From assembly GCA_037693485.1 (NCBI GenBank), contig CM075351.1:15991001-16055000 (forward strand): a stretch of DNA of 64,000 nucleotides, written 5' to 3'. Source of the DNA: Kitagawia praeruptora (taxonomy: Eukaryota > Streptophyta > Magnoliopsida > Apiales > Apiaceae). The translations under genes were made by a program, and so were the position numbers. Shown piece after piece: positions 11,401-23,289 of this stretch. Within the stretch, counting starts at the first letter, position 1, and each line of letters opens with the position of its first letter. Under the pieces are notes generated by a model that did not search any database, had not been told where the DNA came from, and saw only the letters and a program-made list of their open reading frames with translations.

Positions 11401-12365
11401 TTGGATTGGAAAAATGGTAAAGCATAGGAGTCCATGATTGCTATCATGGTCCAGCAAAATATTTATTGGAAAGCGTAGGAGGCCATGGTTGCTACCATGG
11501 TCCAACAATATTTAAGGAGGATATGGTAACCATACCATCTTCGTATAGGCTAACATTACTTGCCTATTTTGGGTACCCCAGAAATCCGAACTATACCCAC
11601 ACGGAAAAAAGAGAATACCGGTGGAGTATAGAGGGTCCCATTGCCTTAGAACCTGATCAGGGGGCAATGGTGTTTTATTAAAGTGTATCCAATCCATATC
11701 GCCAGAATGGCTATTATATATTGTGAGTTGGCAGATGATTCATTTTTATGACATGCCAAATGATTTCAGTAATGATTTGAATTATATCACAATTGTTGAT
11801 TCAGTTTCTCTATAAATTGTTTTACATTTCAATTGATTTTGATGCCCCACTTATCCTGGTTTAATATCAAAATTTTTATACGCTTGCTGAGCATTTCTTT
11901 CGCTCATACTTGCTGTTGTAAATTCTAACATTTCAGTAAGGTAGTATGGCGAGACGTATCCGCACAACTCAGAAAGAGAAGAAGCGTGATGCTATTTCGA
12001 AGATGACTTGGCTCAGGATGTATGGATTTAGTGTAAGATCTATTTTATATAATTGAGTTCTAATATTTATTATTATTATGTACTAGTCTAGTTGGCTTGG
12101 CGTACTTCTTATCGAAGTTACACCAGTGGTTTAAGATTTGATCAAAAAGGATGTTGTAAAGAAAGAATTTTTTTTATTTAATGGAATTTGGATTCTTGTT
12201 TCTAGCCCTATAACCTTAAAAGATCTTGGTATGTTGGGGTCACAGATGTTATATTTCCAATGTTGGACAATCACAAGTGAATGATTATTATTAAACATGT
12301 GTTTTATTTTGAGGATTTTCGCGTGACAACCAAATCTCCTGACCCCGGATTTGGGGGGTGTCACA
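8410..12365 (+). mobile_element. Solo LTR of a Ty3/gypsy element (3956 bp)
   Basis: It begins TGTAACGACCC and ends GTGTCACA, flanked by the direct repeat attgt (8405-8409 and 12366-12370). The uninterrupted sequence is present at about 56147-56165 (gggatcattgttattg), so the insertion is exact. No PBS, polypurine tract or pol is attached, which is what LTR-LTR recombination leaves. Both termini and a segment near 11885 (cttgctgagcatttctttcgctc) resemble the LTR at 16026 (tgtaagaaccc; ggatttggggg; cttgctgagcatt), so it is a cousin family. Very AT-rich at 9720-10350. No credible gene; small ORFs at 9432-9763 and 10538-11697 are not supported. Confidence 0.88.
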
Positions 12366-13277
12366 ATTGTGATTGTTTATATTATTGTTTTATCTAGCTC
12401 TCGAAAAAAAGAAAAAAAAAGAAAAAAAATAAGAGAAAAAAATATGAAAGAAAAAGAGAAAAAAAGAGAAAAAAAAATATTATGAGAGCATGTTTGTGTT
12501 TGTTGTGATCCTATTTCAGTCGACTAGTCGAGTGTTTGTTTTGAGTAAAAATTATGTGGGGGGGAGGGAAATAGGGTGTTGTATGATTTATTATGGTATT
12601 TACTAGCTTTTGACACTTCACCTGTTTTGCCTTATTTGACATACCTTGTCCCTAGCCCCGTTACAACCCAATTAAAGACCTTTTGATTATCGTCATTGAT
12701 GTATGTTGTGTTAAGAGTTAGATTGATACCAAATGTCAAGCATGCTTATGATTTTGTTGGAATTGAGTGATACACTTAACCTTGTTCTTGAGTGAATATT
12801 CTTTTGTGAGTGGATTGTGAGTGTTTGCTTGTTGAGATCCCGAGTGTTGTCTCAAAGATGTACTCTTGTAGGATTAGCATGATTACTAACTTATTCTTAC
12901 ATTTGACATGGACTTGTGAGAACTTATGCATGTTCATTGAGTAGACTATGTGAATACTTGCACTTTCGACACCAAGACATTGCATTATTACTTTGATTCT
13001 TAAGTTAATTTGGCATGAGAGGATTTGAAGGTATGGTAGGATATTAGTACTAGATTAATTGCATTTTCATTTAGTTGCATTCATGCATTGCATTGCACTA
13101 GGTTACATGGATTTTGTGGGTACATTCGCTGTAGGCCCTCACGAGACCTTACTCGTCCACTAGGGCTGCCTAGGGGTTTAAAGGGCTTGTTGCATATGCC
13201 AAATGCAACCGTGATCACCTACGGAAGTGGTACTAATTAGTTAGTTGTAATTGTTTATGCTTGAGGACAAGCATCGG
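12366..13277 (+). other. Athila-1 3' noncoding region, second part
   Basis: This continues the block interrupted by the solo LTR and matches 56150-57038. It includes an A-rich tract with scattered G (12403-12480), replaced by a TA microsatellite in the sister copy, and a conserved G-run (12555-12565). No ORF is supported. Confidence 0.7.
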
Positions 13278-13293
13278 TTTAAGTTTGGGGGTG
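13278..13293 (+). other. Polypurine tract of Athila-1
   Basis: TTTAAGTTTGGGGGTG ends immediately before the LTR terminus TGATAAGTGG. This is the primer site for plus-strand synthesis. Confidence 0.85.
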
Positions 13294-14786
13294 TGATAAG
13301 TGGATTTTATATCCACTTGGAGCATTCTAAATCGGCTTAAATTGATTGTCTTGGACTCAAGTTTCTTGTAGTTTTGATGTGTTTTGCTTAGTTGTGCAGA
13401 TTTACAAGAATGTTGATTAAGGTTGATGCTTCTATCGTTTTTGGAGACTAAATTGATTAAAATTCGGATTTTACGGAAAGGTTGCACAGCTTACACTGTT
13501 TTGGCCATATCTGGAGTTCTAGAAGTCTGTTTTCAGCGATCTTACTGCCCACGCGAAGCTTGGGAGATTTTCTACAACTTGGGAAAGATAGCAGGTGCAG
13601 AGAACGTAGGGAATAAATTCGCGCACGTGATCTTTATGAAGCATTGCTGGGAAATTACTATTTTGCCCTTTTCAAGTTCTAATTGTATTTTGGGCAGTTT
13701 TTAGAACCTTAATTGAATTCTAATTGTATTAGAAGGTAATTTCTTGCTGGGCAAGAAATCTAGAGCCTATTTAAACACATCTTAGCCTTGTAAATCATCA
13801 TCATTTTATTATTGTAACCAACTTAGATCTGCAAGGGAGAAAAGGAGAGAAGGATTCAACGCTCGGTGACAAGCACAGATCTAGATCTACTTCATCTTTT
13901 GTATACGTTGGATTATAGATTTGTTTTCTCAACTCTTAATTTTTATAATATTATTGCTTCTTTCTTCCATATCTTATTTTATATCATGTTTTCATCAAAT
14001 CCCATGACGATGAACGGTTCAATTATGGGCTAATCGTTGTCATGAGATTCTAACGGGGTTATTTATGTAGCTTAGTAGTTTGATTGCTTTAAAGATTACG
14101 TGTGGTGAATTCTTGATATCCTTGTATGGTTGTGTTTCATGTATTTAGATGCGTTACGAACATCTAACTTGTTAATCTCTTGCTAAACGAGAGTGGATCT
14201 TGAGATTTAGAACTTGCCATGCTAGCATAGGATAGGTTGATGTTTTAACATCATGATTTGTGGCATGAATAGAGATATTATGCTGCCCTATGTGATCTAT
14301 GTGGATAACTTGTGCTTAAACCTTTATGTTTTCAAATTCTATAGAGATATATGGTCTAAACATAATTGGTGTCTACCCATCTTCTATCTCTTTTGTGGAT
14401 GCATGCGTAGTTTGGTACTAGTATACCGAGAGGTAACTTTTACTTGTTTCGTGTTGTCCGATCAGATTTCAAATCCCACATGTGTATTGATTAAAGGCAT
14501 CGACTCTAAGTGAAGTATTTAATGAAGTTAGGATCCCATGTTTATTCTCATATAAGTACTTTGATTTTAATTCTCGTCAATTAGTTAATTCTTAGTTTTA
14601 TAATTTGCATCTTAGTTTAATTTAGATAACTAAACCCAAATTTGTTACTTTTCTTAGCAGTGAATTAAAATCATACATTGTTGCATAGGCATATTTACTC
14701 ATTGAAACTTAACCAGATCTCTGCAGAACGAACTTAATTTATATTACTTGTGACTACGTGCGCTTGCGTAATTTTATAGCATTACA
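13294..14786 (+). repeat. 3' LTR of Athila-1 (1493 bp)
   Basis: It starts TGATAAGTGGATTTTATATC and ends …gcattaca. It aligns along its length with the two 1534-bp LTRs of the Athila derivative but is clearly more diverged, and it lacks their three GC-rich AGCGCAGCCAGCGC words. A Helitron-like TCTATACTATT start follows directly at 14787, so the LTR end coincides with another element's border. ORFs at 13233-13704 and 14253-14513 are not supported. Confidence 0.8.
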
Positions 14787-15104
14787 TCTATACTATTATA
14801 TACAAGCCGAAACATTAAAAGTTTTGGTACCTATTTCCTGATACTTCGTGAATTTACTTATTTACCATTCATAAATACACCTAAAATAAGTAATAACATA
14901 ATATAATTAATGGTAATTAGTCAAGATATTACCGTTTATAAACACCTAAAAACATCAATCGTATCGTATCTTTCCATCATTAATATTTCCTTTCGAACTA
15001 AAACATGTTACCTTTTTAATTTAAAACAAATATTACACTCATTAATATATACCCGAAAATATCACACCATAATTTTCAAGAAAAATATAACACCTAAAAT
15101 TAAT
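14787..15104 (+). repeat. AT-rich Helitron-like fragment
   Basis: It starts TCTATACTATTATATACAAG after an A, the usual look of a plant Helitron 5' end. The rest matches parts of 58626-58721 and 61390-61640 (ctaaaataagtaa, ttaatggtaatta, cacctaaaaacatcaat). There is no coding capacity. Confidence 0.5.
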
Positions 15105-15119
15105 ACCTTATATATAATA

Positions 15120-16025
15120 TGTTAGTGTAGGTGCCCTAGAGGCAATACATTGTTTCTCGAATAAATCTTATGTCATTTGATTATTAAATAAATGTATTTA
15201 TTATGACTCTAATTACTGCGATATTTGTTAGCATAATAAATGTCCTTAGAATAATGATACACATTATATAGTTTAAGTTTACAACTTGAATTTGAGATTA
15301 TATACTGTATATCATATTCTTAAAGGTCCCTAGTCGAGTATTATTATACAGGACAATAATAATACATAAATAGACTAGTATGTTTTTGACTGATAACCAC
15401 ATCTCATTGGTTATAAGTATGGAGATACTAAAGTCAATACATAGGTACATGTAGGGTACATGGTACTGGACAGACCCACCGTGAGATTCTTCATGTTAAT
15501 TAAGTCATAAGAAAGACTCACAGTGATAATGGTGTAATGATCCTTTGACTTGAGATCATTATATTTCTATACGAGGATAATATACTTTGACTACATTAAA
15601 ATTTACCTTTGACCGGGTAATGATAAAAGTGGACATCGGGTATATTGTGAATCGTATGAGAAATATGAATGATAGATAAAGGATTTAACCCTCCTATCAG
15701 ATAGGAGAGATATTATTGGCCTCTTGATTGAGTGAGACTATAAAATGCATGGTCGTGCTCAAAAATTGATTTGTTATTAATAGTCTACTCATGGATCAAG
15801 TAAACCCGGATTAAATTATGAAGAGGATGACAATAAACATGCCTCGAGTTTAATCTATAATATTTGGTTAAAGAGATTATATTACACGGGAACATTAATC
15901 ACAAAAGGTTTATCGAATCACGATTTTATTATTATTTAATTGGGTAGCAATGATGTATTACTAGATACCGCTCATTGTTTATAATTTTATTGGAGAATAA
16001 AATTATTGCCAAAATAAATAATAAC
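15120..16025 (+). repeat. LTR-1 of the Copia array, left piece
   Basis: It starts TGTTAGTGTAGGTGCCC and is broken at 16025 by the gypsy element; ataac (16021-16025) is the duplicated target. The same sequence is unbroken in LTR-3. LTR-1 differs from both others at shared sites: gatatttgttag against gatatgtgttag, aaaatttacc against aaaagttacc, and ctcaaaaattg against ctcaaataatg. Confidence 0.92.
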
Positions 16026-19000
16026 TGTAAGAACCCAAAATTTTGGTAGAATTAAAACTTTTCCTATTATGATGAAGTGCATCAATGAATAGTGATTTTG
16101 AGGATTAAGAAAATTTTTCATGCCACCTATGTACGAGACGTAGTGTGGATATTCCGAAGTTATACTAGTAATCTACGGAGTAAATAAGTGTATGTAAATG
16201 CGATCGGAATTCAGAAATTCCAAATTCTATTTTCGTGTAATATTTGACCGAGCAGTGAATTATATATCAGTAATATCAAGAAATGAGATATTTAATTTGA
16301 GGAATTGAGGAGTTAATATTTTGGAATTTTATTATAAGTGATTTGAGAATTTGGAACGAAAACCACTGTGGAAGTGAAACAAACGTTCTAGAAACCGCTG
16401 AAACTTTACAACGAGATTAAGCGATCAAGCGAGCGAATCATGAATTGAGAATAGTAAATATTAGAAGTCCAAGGAAGGATATATTATGAGAGGAAAATGG
16501 AATTGAGAATAAAATCCTAGAGTTAAAGGAAATGAGAACAATTGAGAAACCGCGAGAATTTTTCTGAGATAAAGAGAAATAAACAAGGGATGTTGGAATT
16601 AATATTCGTTCGAGGTATTGTGCTATATTAGAGCAATAATATGCAACGTATAAGTTGTAACGTATTTATTTTATTCAAGAAACGACAAGGAAATCAAAGC
16701 GGTGGAAAAGAAAACAAAACAAAAGGACTTAAGTGCAAGAAACAAGAGACAAGGACTTGGTTGCAATTAGCAAAGGACTTGGTTGCAATTTAAGTGGGTA
16801 AGAAATCTAGAGGAGCCAATGAGAGGTTGCCACCTAGCAAGGATGAGATGCATCCAACCAAAAATAGATATATATCAAGTGTATGGCATTATTAGAACAT
16901 AAAACAAGAACAAAATAATTCTACCCAGCAGAACACCCTCTCAGTAAAACGGTCCTAGAGACTTCATTACTCAATGAAATTTTTTGTTCTTTATATGGTT
17001 AGAAAGCTGTGAAGACGCTCTACAACTTTCATTCAGGAGCCTCGACCAGAAAACGAGTGCAAGGGCTTCGTTTTGGCTGATCTGTGGGGCGTGTTTTTCC
17101 AATCAGGAAACTCACTTCCATGTTCTTGATTTCTTTGGTGAGATTGAAGATGGTGAGCATAGAGTAAGACTTCCCCAAGGTTAACCAAGCTTGTTTGAGA
17201 TTGTAAGAACATCAAGAAGGTATAAAAACCCTAACCCTCTTGGTTATGTAGTATTTATAATGTTTGGTAGTAGATCCATGTATCTGTGAGCTAATCTTGG
17301 TTGTATAAGTATTGGATGACATGGATCTTGAGTTTTGATGTTGAGATTGTGACTTTTATGATTATGGATAATATATATATCTCCATGAGTGTTATGAACC
17401 ATGAACTAAGTGTATTAAGTGTTGGTTGTGTTGTGGAATTGTGAAAAATGGTTAATCTAAGTAGTATGTGCTTGCTGAGATTTTCCAGGAGCATTGACCT
17501 GTCTTGTAACACGGTTTTGAACCCCCAAATGTTGTCCCCTGATGTCCTACCATATATTGATGGAAAGATAATTGAATGTAGTTTCTGAAAATGTAAGGTT
17601 CATGACTAGGTGATGTATAGATTTTTAGTTATGGCCGGAGAAGTGGATTGTGTTTCTGGATTCCTGACTGCAGTAAGTGACCCCCTTGTGAACCTTGTTT
17701 AAACCACTAAAAATTTATGTGGGATCATGGAAAAATTAGAGAAGCTAGTAAATGCAGTGGTGAAGGCTACCCAAAAAGAATCTGATTAAAACTCGAATTT
17801 TCCAATTTTATAAAAATGTTAGAGCGAGGTGTGCGCAAGTGAAAAACCACTTAGGGGATTAGTTTAAAGTAGTTTTAAGGATATTCACTTGAGTTTCGAG
17901 TTCGAGGAATAGATTTGAGTCGAATGGGTAACAAAAGTGATAATGTGACGACATGGTCATATGAGAGGGTTAGTGGTCACAAGTGGAGTCGTTAAGTTGG
18001 TCTTACGATTTTTAAAACCTTATGATTAAGTAGCGTTGTTAAGGTACTAACGTACAAATATTGATTATGTATAGATTTCCATTCCACTTCGCGAGCCGAC
18101 CACCCCAACCTCACCAAGGCAAGTTTTCCATCCCTAAGTATTTAATTTCAAAAGATTATATTCTTGATTTTATCTATGCAAGTTTACTTTTCAAAACTTA
18201 TATATAAGGATTTTCACTGTTGTGTTTATAGCTTCCAAACGTATTATATGCTTATGCTTTACAAGTTATGTTGAAGTTTGAGATATATGCATATGTGTTT
18301 GTACACCCTTGAACTTAGAATGAAAGTGTTTTCTTCGGACAACGACTCTAGCAATAGAGGTCGTAGCGGTCTAAATATATTATTGACCGGGGAGCGGTAT
18401 ATTGTTGTATCGTGATTAAATCGCGAAAACCCTAAGAGTCATTAGGGAAGTATCGTATACTTAAGTCTTTATTATTTTTACGTTGTTAAAAGTACTCAAA
18501 AATATCTATCTTGGATTAAAAGCTTATTTTAATTAAATAATTATTTTATTAATTATTTATATTAAATCTCAAAATATTATTTATTAGTTATTGTTCATAA
18601 TTTTAAAGACAAAACTAATCCAAGATGCCTTTAGCGTTTTCAAACTCGAACACTTTCGAACCCAAAACATTTTCGAAAACCCCCGGTCAGGTTTTGCTTC
18701 TTGTACGTTTTTCAAGAATTATCGGTCGACTGAGGTCGAACTTCAACTACTCGAATTTTCTATCAAAATGATTTTTGAAAAGAAAAGAAAAAGGGGACTC
18801 TGGCAGGTGTGGGAAACGTTGACGAACGATTCCCGGGATGTGTAAGCGGCCGTGAGCCAGGCGGTCCATCAATTATTATTCCGGCCCAGGTGTTGTCGAA
18901 GGATGATTACGGATGTAGTTTTCATCGAGGGTGATTACGGATGTAGTTTTCACCCAAGGGTAGTTACGGATGTAGTTTCTATCCTTCTACTAGTAGAGAA

Positions 19001-19991
19001 GACCCGCGGATTGTTGGACTTGGTTGTGGCGACTGATCATCGTCAATCCTTGTCAGGTTTTTATGTTTTCTTCCAGTCCCATCCTCTACTTTGGAAAAAT
19101 ACTCAAACACTGCTTCTTGGGCCTAAGTGCCAAGTTGCCGATAGTGTAGTTTTTGATAAGAAAAGTATTGACATCGTGCAGTATCTAGAACTGCAAGATT
19201 TCCTATAAAGATTGGCACGTATTAGTGCACTCTTGCAATTATTTCAAAGAATGAAATGTTTTTGAATGAGAAACCTTCTAAGCTAATGGAAGGAAAGAGG
19301 TTTTGCAATAATGTATTCCCTGTACAGTATGTTAACCGTAGAGTGTTTTGCCGAAAATGATATACTAATATGTATATATTTTCAAACCTGAGATATATTG
19401 AAATGGGAACATTATAAAGGACTCATATGTTATTCTTAAAGCTCCTTAGCGAGTATAAATGTTTTATTCAAACTCGGACATATATATTGTCGAATTATGT
19501 TTTGAAATCTGAGATATATATACCCATACAGTTGGGAACGTTTTCGAAATAAAGTACATTATTATTTTTCAAAATGGCGAACTTGCTGAGCATTATGTAG
19601 CTCATTCTTGCTTTATAAAAACTTTTCAGAAAGAGAAGAATTTGGTCAGTTAACTCCGCACCAGCAGAAGAGGAGTAGAAGATTTACCCCGAGATGATTT
19701 AGTTCCAGATAAATACTACAGAGTAAGTCTGATAGGTTTTCAACTGTAATAGTAAGACTCGTCTTCAAGTGTAGTTGTATAAGTGGAAGTGCGTAAGATT
19801 CCGGATTGTACAGATGAATTGTAATATTTAGTGTTACTTTTGATTATCGTTTCTGAGGCTCTAACTTGTATGTACGTAAGATTGAGGTCTGGATTGATGT
19901 ATTGTTGAGTTGTAAAGTTAATACAGGTAGGATATGGTTGGATGGTGATGTGACGACCTGAATCTCTGACCTCGGATTTGGGGGCGTCACA
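16026..19991 (+). repeat. 5' LTR of N1 (3966 bp)
   Basis: It corresponds one to one, with a constant offset of 9588, to 25614-29579. The three differences I noticed are: actgTgg against actgAgg near 16379, gacGctc against gacTctc near 17016, and cctCTac against cctCCac near 19085. Small ORFs in it (16984-17184, 17291-17512, 18591-19208) recur in the other LTR because the DNA is nearly identical. They have no family support. Confidence 0.93.
18905..18985 (+). repeat. Three 28-29-bp tandem units in the N1 LTR
   Basis: The word gattacggatgtagttttca (third copy agttacggatgtagtttcta) repeats three times. Copies also lie at about 28493-28573 in the 3' LTR. These may be promoter-proximal repeats of U3. 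Confidence 0.7.
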
Positions 19992-19995
19992 GAAA

Positions 19996-20007
19996 TGGTA
20001 TCAGAGA
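19996..20007 (+). other. Primer binding site of N1
   Basis: TGGTATCAGAGA begins four bases after the LTR end, complementary to the initiator tRNA-Met 3' end with one mismatch at its far end. This is the usual primer for this group of gypsy elements. Confidence 0.85.
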
Positions 20008-23000
20008 GATAAGTTACAGTACTCAGAAACGAGAGTGTTGAGAGTTAAGTCTAAGTAGGGGAATGACATAAGAGATCGTAGTAAACTTATGATTGGACTA
20101 CCGGAAGAGGTACCGGTGAGTAGAATGGACTGGAGTGTTACTGAAGGTATTATACTAGGGTCGATGGAATCCCTAGAGACCTACAGAATGATGAATAGAG
20201 ATTTGAGAGTCGTACATGACCTATCATAGGTAATGATATAGGAAGTAGAGCGAAATCTCGAGAGCAACTGAGGTAGAGGCGATATTGCCAATATGATCGG
20301 ATGACTAGGCTGGCATAAATTTTGTGGCCCATATTCCTCCACAGTTTAGGAGGCGGCATTTTAAGAATCAAGAAGTTTGGACTTCCCTACATAATTAGGA
20401 GTACTTAGTACTTGGATTAATGAAAGTCTTTTACTTTGGTTATAAGATCCGATTTTCGATAAGTAACGGGTTTCCCTGAAGGTCGGTCACTATGTTGTTG
20501 TGGATTCCATTACCCTTGATGGCGAATTTTACATGTGTTATACGAGAATGTTATCATAAGACGAGCGTGCTAGATAATCCCACGCATGATTCGGATGCTA
20601 GAGCATGGTAGTTCAACTTAGAGAACAAATAAGCAGAATTAACAAAGCGACTCTAGTGAAGTTGAATATGGTTGCAACGAGCGATACAGTGATCTCAGAG
20701 TCTACCAAAAGAAGAGACCAGTGAGTCTATACTGGAATTCTTTGATAGAAATTTTAGCAGAGACTACGCATATATACTTGTAAACCTATATATTGCTGGT
20801 AACGTATGTTCACGTGCACACACACTGCCACTGAACCTATGGACTGCATTGAGATCCCTGAGAGATCTCTTTGATCTGTTCCCAGGGGGAACTGGCCACT
20901 TGTGATTCATGTCGGAAGGCATGAAGTAGGACCCTATGGACTTAGCAGGTGTCCCCGGAATGATGTGAAGCTTGGCCTTCAAGATAAAGCACGGGAATGA
21001 CAGATATATTGTGAAACCCTAACTCGATAAATGACTTTAAGATGATGATTGAGAGACGCTCTAGTTGGTGTCTTGAATTACGAAGACGAAGAGATGGATT
21101 TACCGTCATAGTGGTGATAGTGAGATGCACGAATGGTTATTAACTTATTTTGGTAACTACCGGCTGGTGCACTACTTCATTTTAAACTGTTCACTAACCA
21201 TGTTACCTCGATTAGTTTATATCAGGTAATCCTTCTAGCTTTCTACTTCAAACTTGTGGAATAACCACCAGTGATATACTTTCTCTAAACCGGGACTCAT
21301 CCAAAGTATCTTATTTGATCCCCGAGTATTCTATTTGAAGTTTATAATTATTTCGTTCTGCTCAGGACTATTTACACTTCCTTTCAATTATCCAAGGAAT
21401 GTTCAACAATTGTTTCCTTAATTAATCAATGAATATTCCTAAACGAATATTGATATTTGACTACTTCTTTCATACTTGCACTCTTCAGTCGAGCCCATAA
21501 ATATTTATCAACTTGTTGAGAACAGGGATGATCTAACATCCAGACATCCTTCATGAATTCTTTTCTTCTATTCAAGATGAGATTGTACATCGTACATTGA
21601 AATCATAGTAAGGATATCATTTTGATATTGGTATTCTGAATTTAATTCTACTGTAGGATCTGATAAAGCATGTGTACGGAGGCACCCTTGGGTGGACCGT
21701 TTCACTGGTAGGTAATATTTGATGAGAGGTTATCGATTGTTCCGATACCTAGAACATTCTCTTCAGATTTTATAGTTTTCTTTTTCAAACTTAATAACTT
21801 CTTATTTCCATTCGTTGTCCGAGTAGCCTAAAGTTTCTTCAGTGGCTACGATGTTGAAATTCTGTTCTAGCCAATTGAAACTGGTTAGTCGATATGTCAA
21901 TATGAATGACTAGTGGATTGTTCTAACTAGTCAAAATTGTAATGTTGTGAAGAACACCTAGCTAATTGTCCTAGCTAGTGGTGATGTCTCAAACAAGTGA
22001 ACTAGCAAATTTTGTCTAGCTAGTTGCTAGTGTTTCTTGAAAAGGACTAGTTATTGTTTCACTGGTCCAACTCCCAATTTAATTCATTCAGCAATTCCTC
22101 AATGCATTTTGCATGTGGTAAAGTATGATAATGAAAGTTTTGATGAATAACTTGATTGAGACCTAGTGAGGTCGCCCACTCAACTTGAATTCTACCCATC
22201 TTCGTATCAGACTTTATGTCACTTGAATATTCTGTTCTTTCATTCATATAATAAAGATTCATTTGAAACCATAGATTACTTGAATGATAAACTGCTTCAT
22301 TTTTATTGTCATATAGTAGAATTGCTTTCGATCGGTTGACCTTTATCAATGGGACTTTTCAGATCCTCTATTTTTCAAGAGGAAAAGTATTCACCAGATG
22401 TAAGAATCGTATAAAGACCGCCTTTATGACTTTTGTATCCAACAATCATTGCCCTCGTGCAACATTCTCTATGATATCACATTACAAAATTATCAGGACA
22501 TGAAGGAATAAACCTTGTTGTATTCTTTCTGTCCATCCTTACATCTCCGAAAATTGAGACTCCTAGTATTTGGAACCATCAACATTCTTGGAACATCCAA
22601 TGTGGAATTTTTATTGAAATTATCTATTGGACCTTGTTATTTTGAAACCATTCCTTTCAAAAGTCATTACTCTAAGGTAAACGAGAGGTACAATTGTGAA
22701 TCGTTGCACCAATATGAGATCAAAAACCAAATGTTGTAATTGTGCAGCCAGAGCGTGATGCCGAGTAATTATTTAAAGTAGGAATAACATGTCGGGGCAT
22801 AATACAAGACCTTTAATATTAGTGTGAGGAAAGTTATAGGAAATGATGAGGTGGTTGGGAGTACGTTCCTACCAACCGTTGTCAGGATGTTATAGTAATG
22901 AATTCTGGAGTTACCAAGCCTTTTCCTGATCCAAGAAATTCAAATCGATTGCGATGTAAGACATATCCTTAGAGGAAACTAACATGAAAGTGAGATGGAC

Positions 23001-23280
23001 AAGAAAGGAAGAAATATCGTGGCAAGAATGTGAAGCTTTACTTAGCTAAAAGGTATTGATGCACATAGCGAGACATAAAGTTTAAAAGGCCCCTAATAGC
23101 AAATGGATGCATGGATATATCCCAATGATCCTTCGAGATTACCACCTAATCAAGTTTATTGGGAATCGCAGCAGCATACTGGCCTCAGGCTGATTGGTGC
23201 CAGTTGTGAAAGAGGACGAGCGTATGACATCTTACATATACCATCGAGAATCGATACCCCTAACCGGAGATGTAGGAATT
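20008..23280 (+). other. N1 interior, 5' half, unassigned
   Basis: The gag and protease positions hold no recognisable protein; all frames are closed within about 100 codons. Composition changes along it: purine-rich until about 21130 and again from 22740, as expected for decayed gag-pol sense strand, but pyrimidine-rich between. The middle may therefore be an inserted or inverted segment. Between 21905 and 22050 the word CTAG occurs about ten times (actagt, ctagctag). Confidence 0.4.
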
Positions 23281-23289
23281 GTTGACCGG

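Larger units (their letters stand above)
3431..14786 (+). mobile_element. Athila-like Ty3/gypsy element (Athila-1), 3' part, interrupted
   Basis: From left to right it shows RT remnant, RNase H, integrase, a structured pol/env-border motif, an env-like ORF, a long noncoding 3' region, a polypurine tract and a 3' LTR. This order and the pol wording (QVADHLSRLE, NPSRKDWSLKL, LLYNSRLKLFPGKLKSKW) are those of the Athila clade. The 5' part is replaced by C1 at the left. A solo LTR (8410-12365) interrupts its 3' noncoding region. The pol and env-like frames are both broken, so the copy is dead. Confidence 0.85.

Noticed and set aside
16984..19208. Several small ORFs in the N1 LTR, repeated at 26572-28796
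   Set aside because: Repetition comes from near-identical LTRs. No start context or family resemblance; the longest (118 aa) runs through a tandem repeat.
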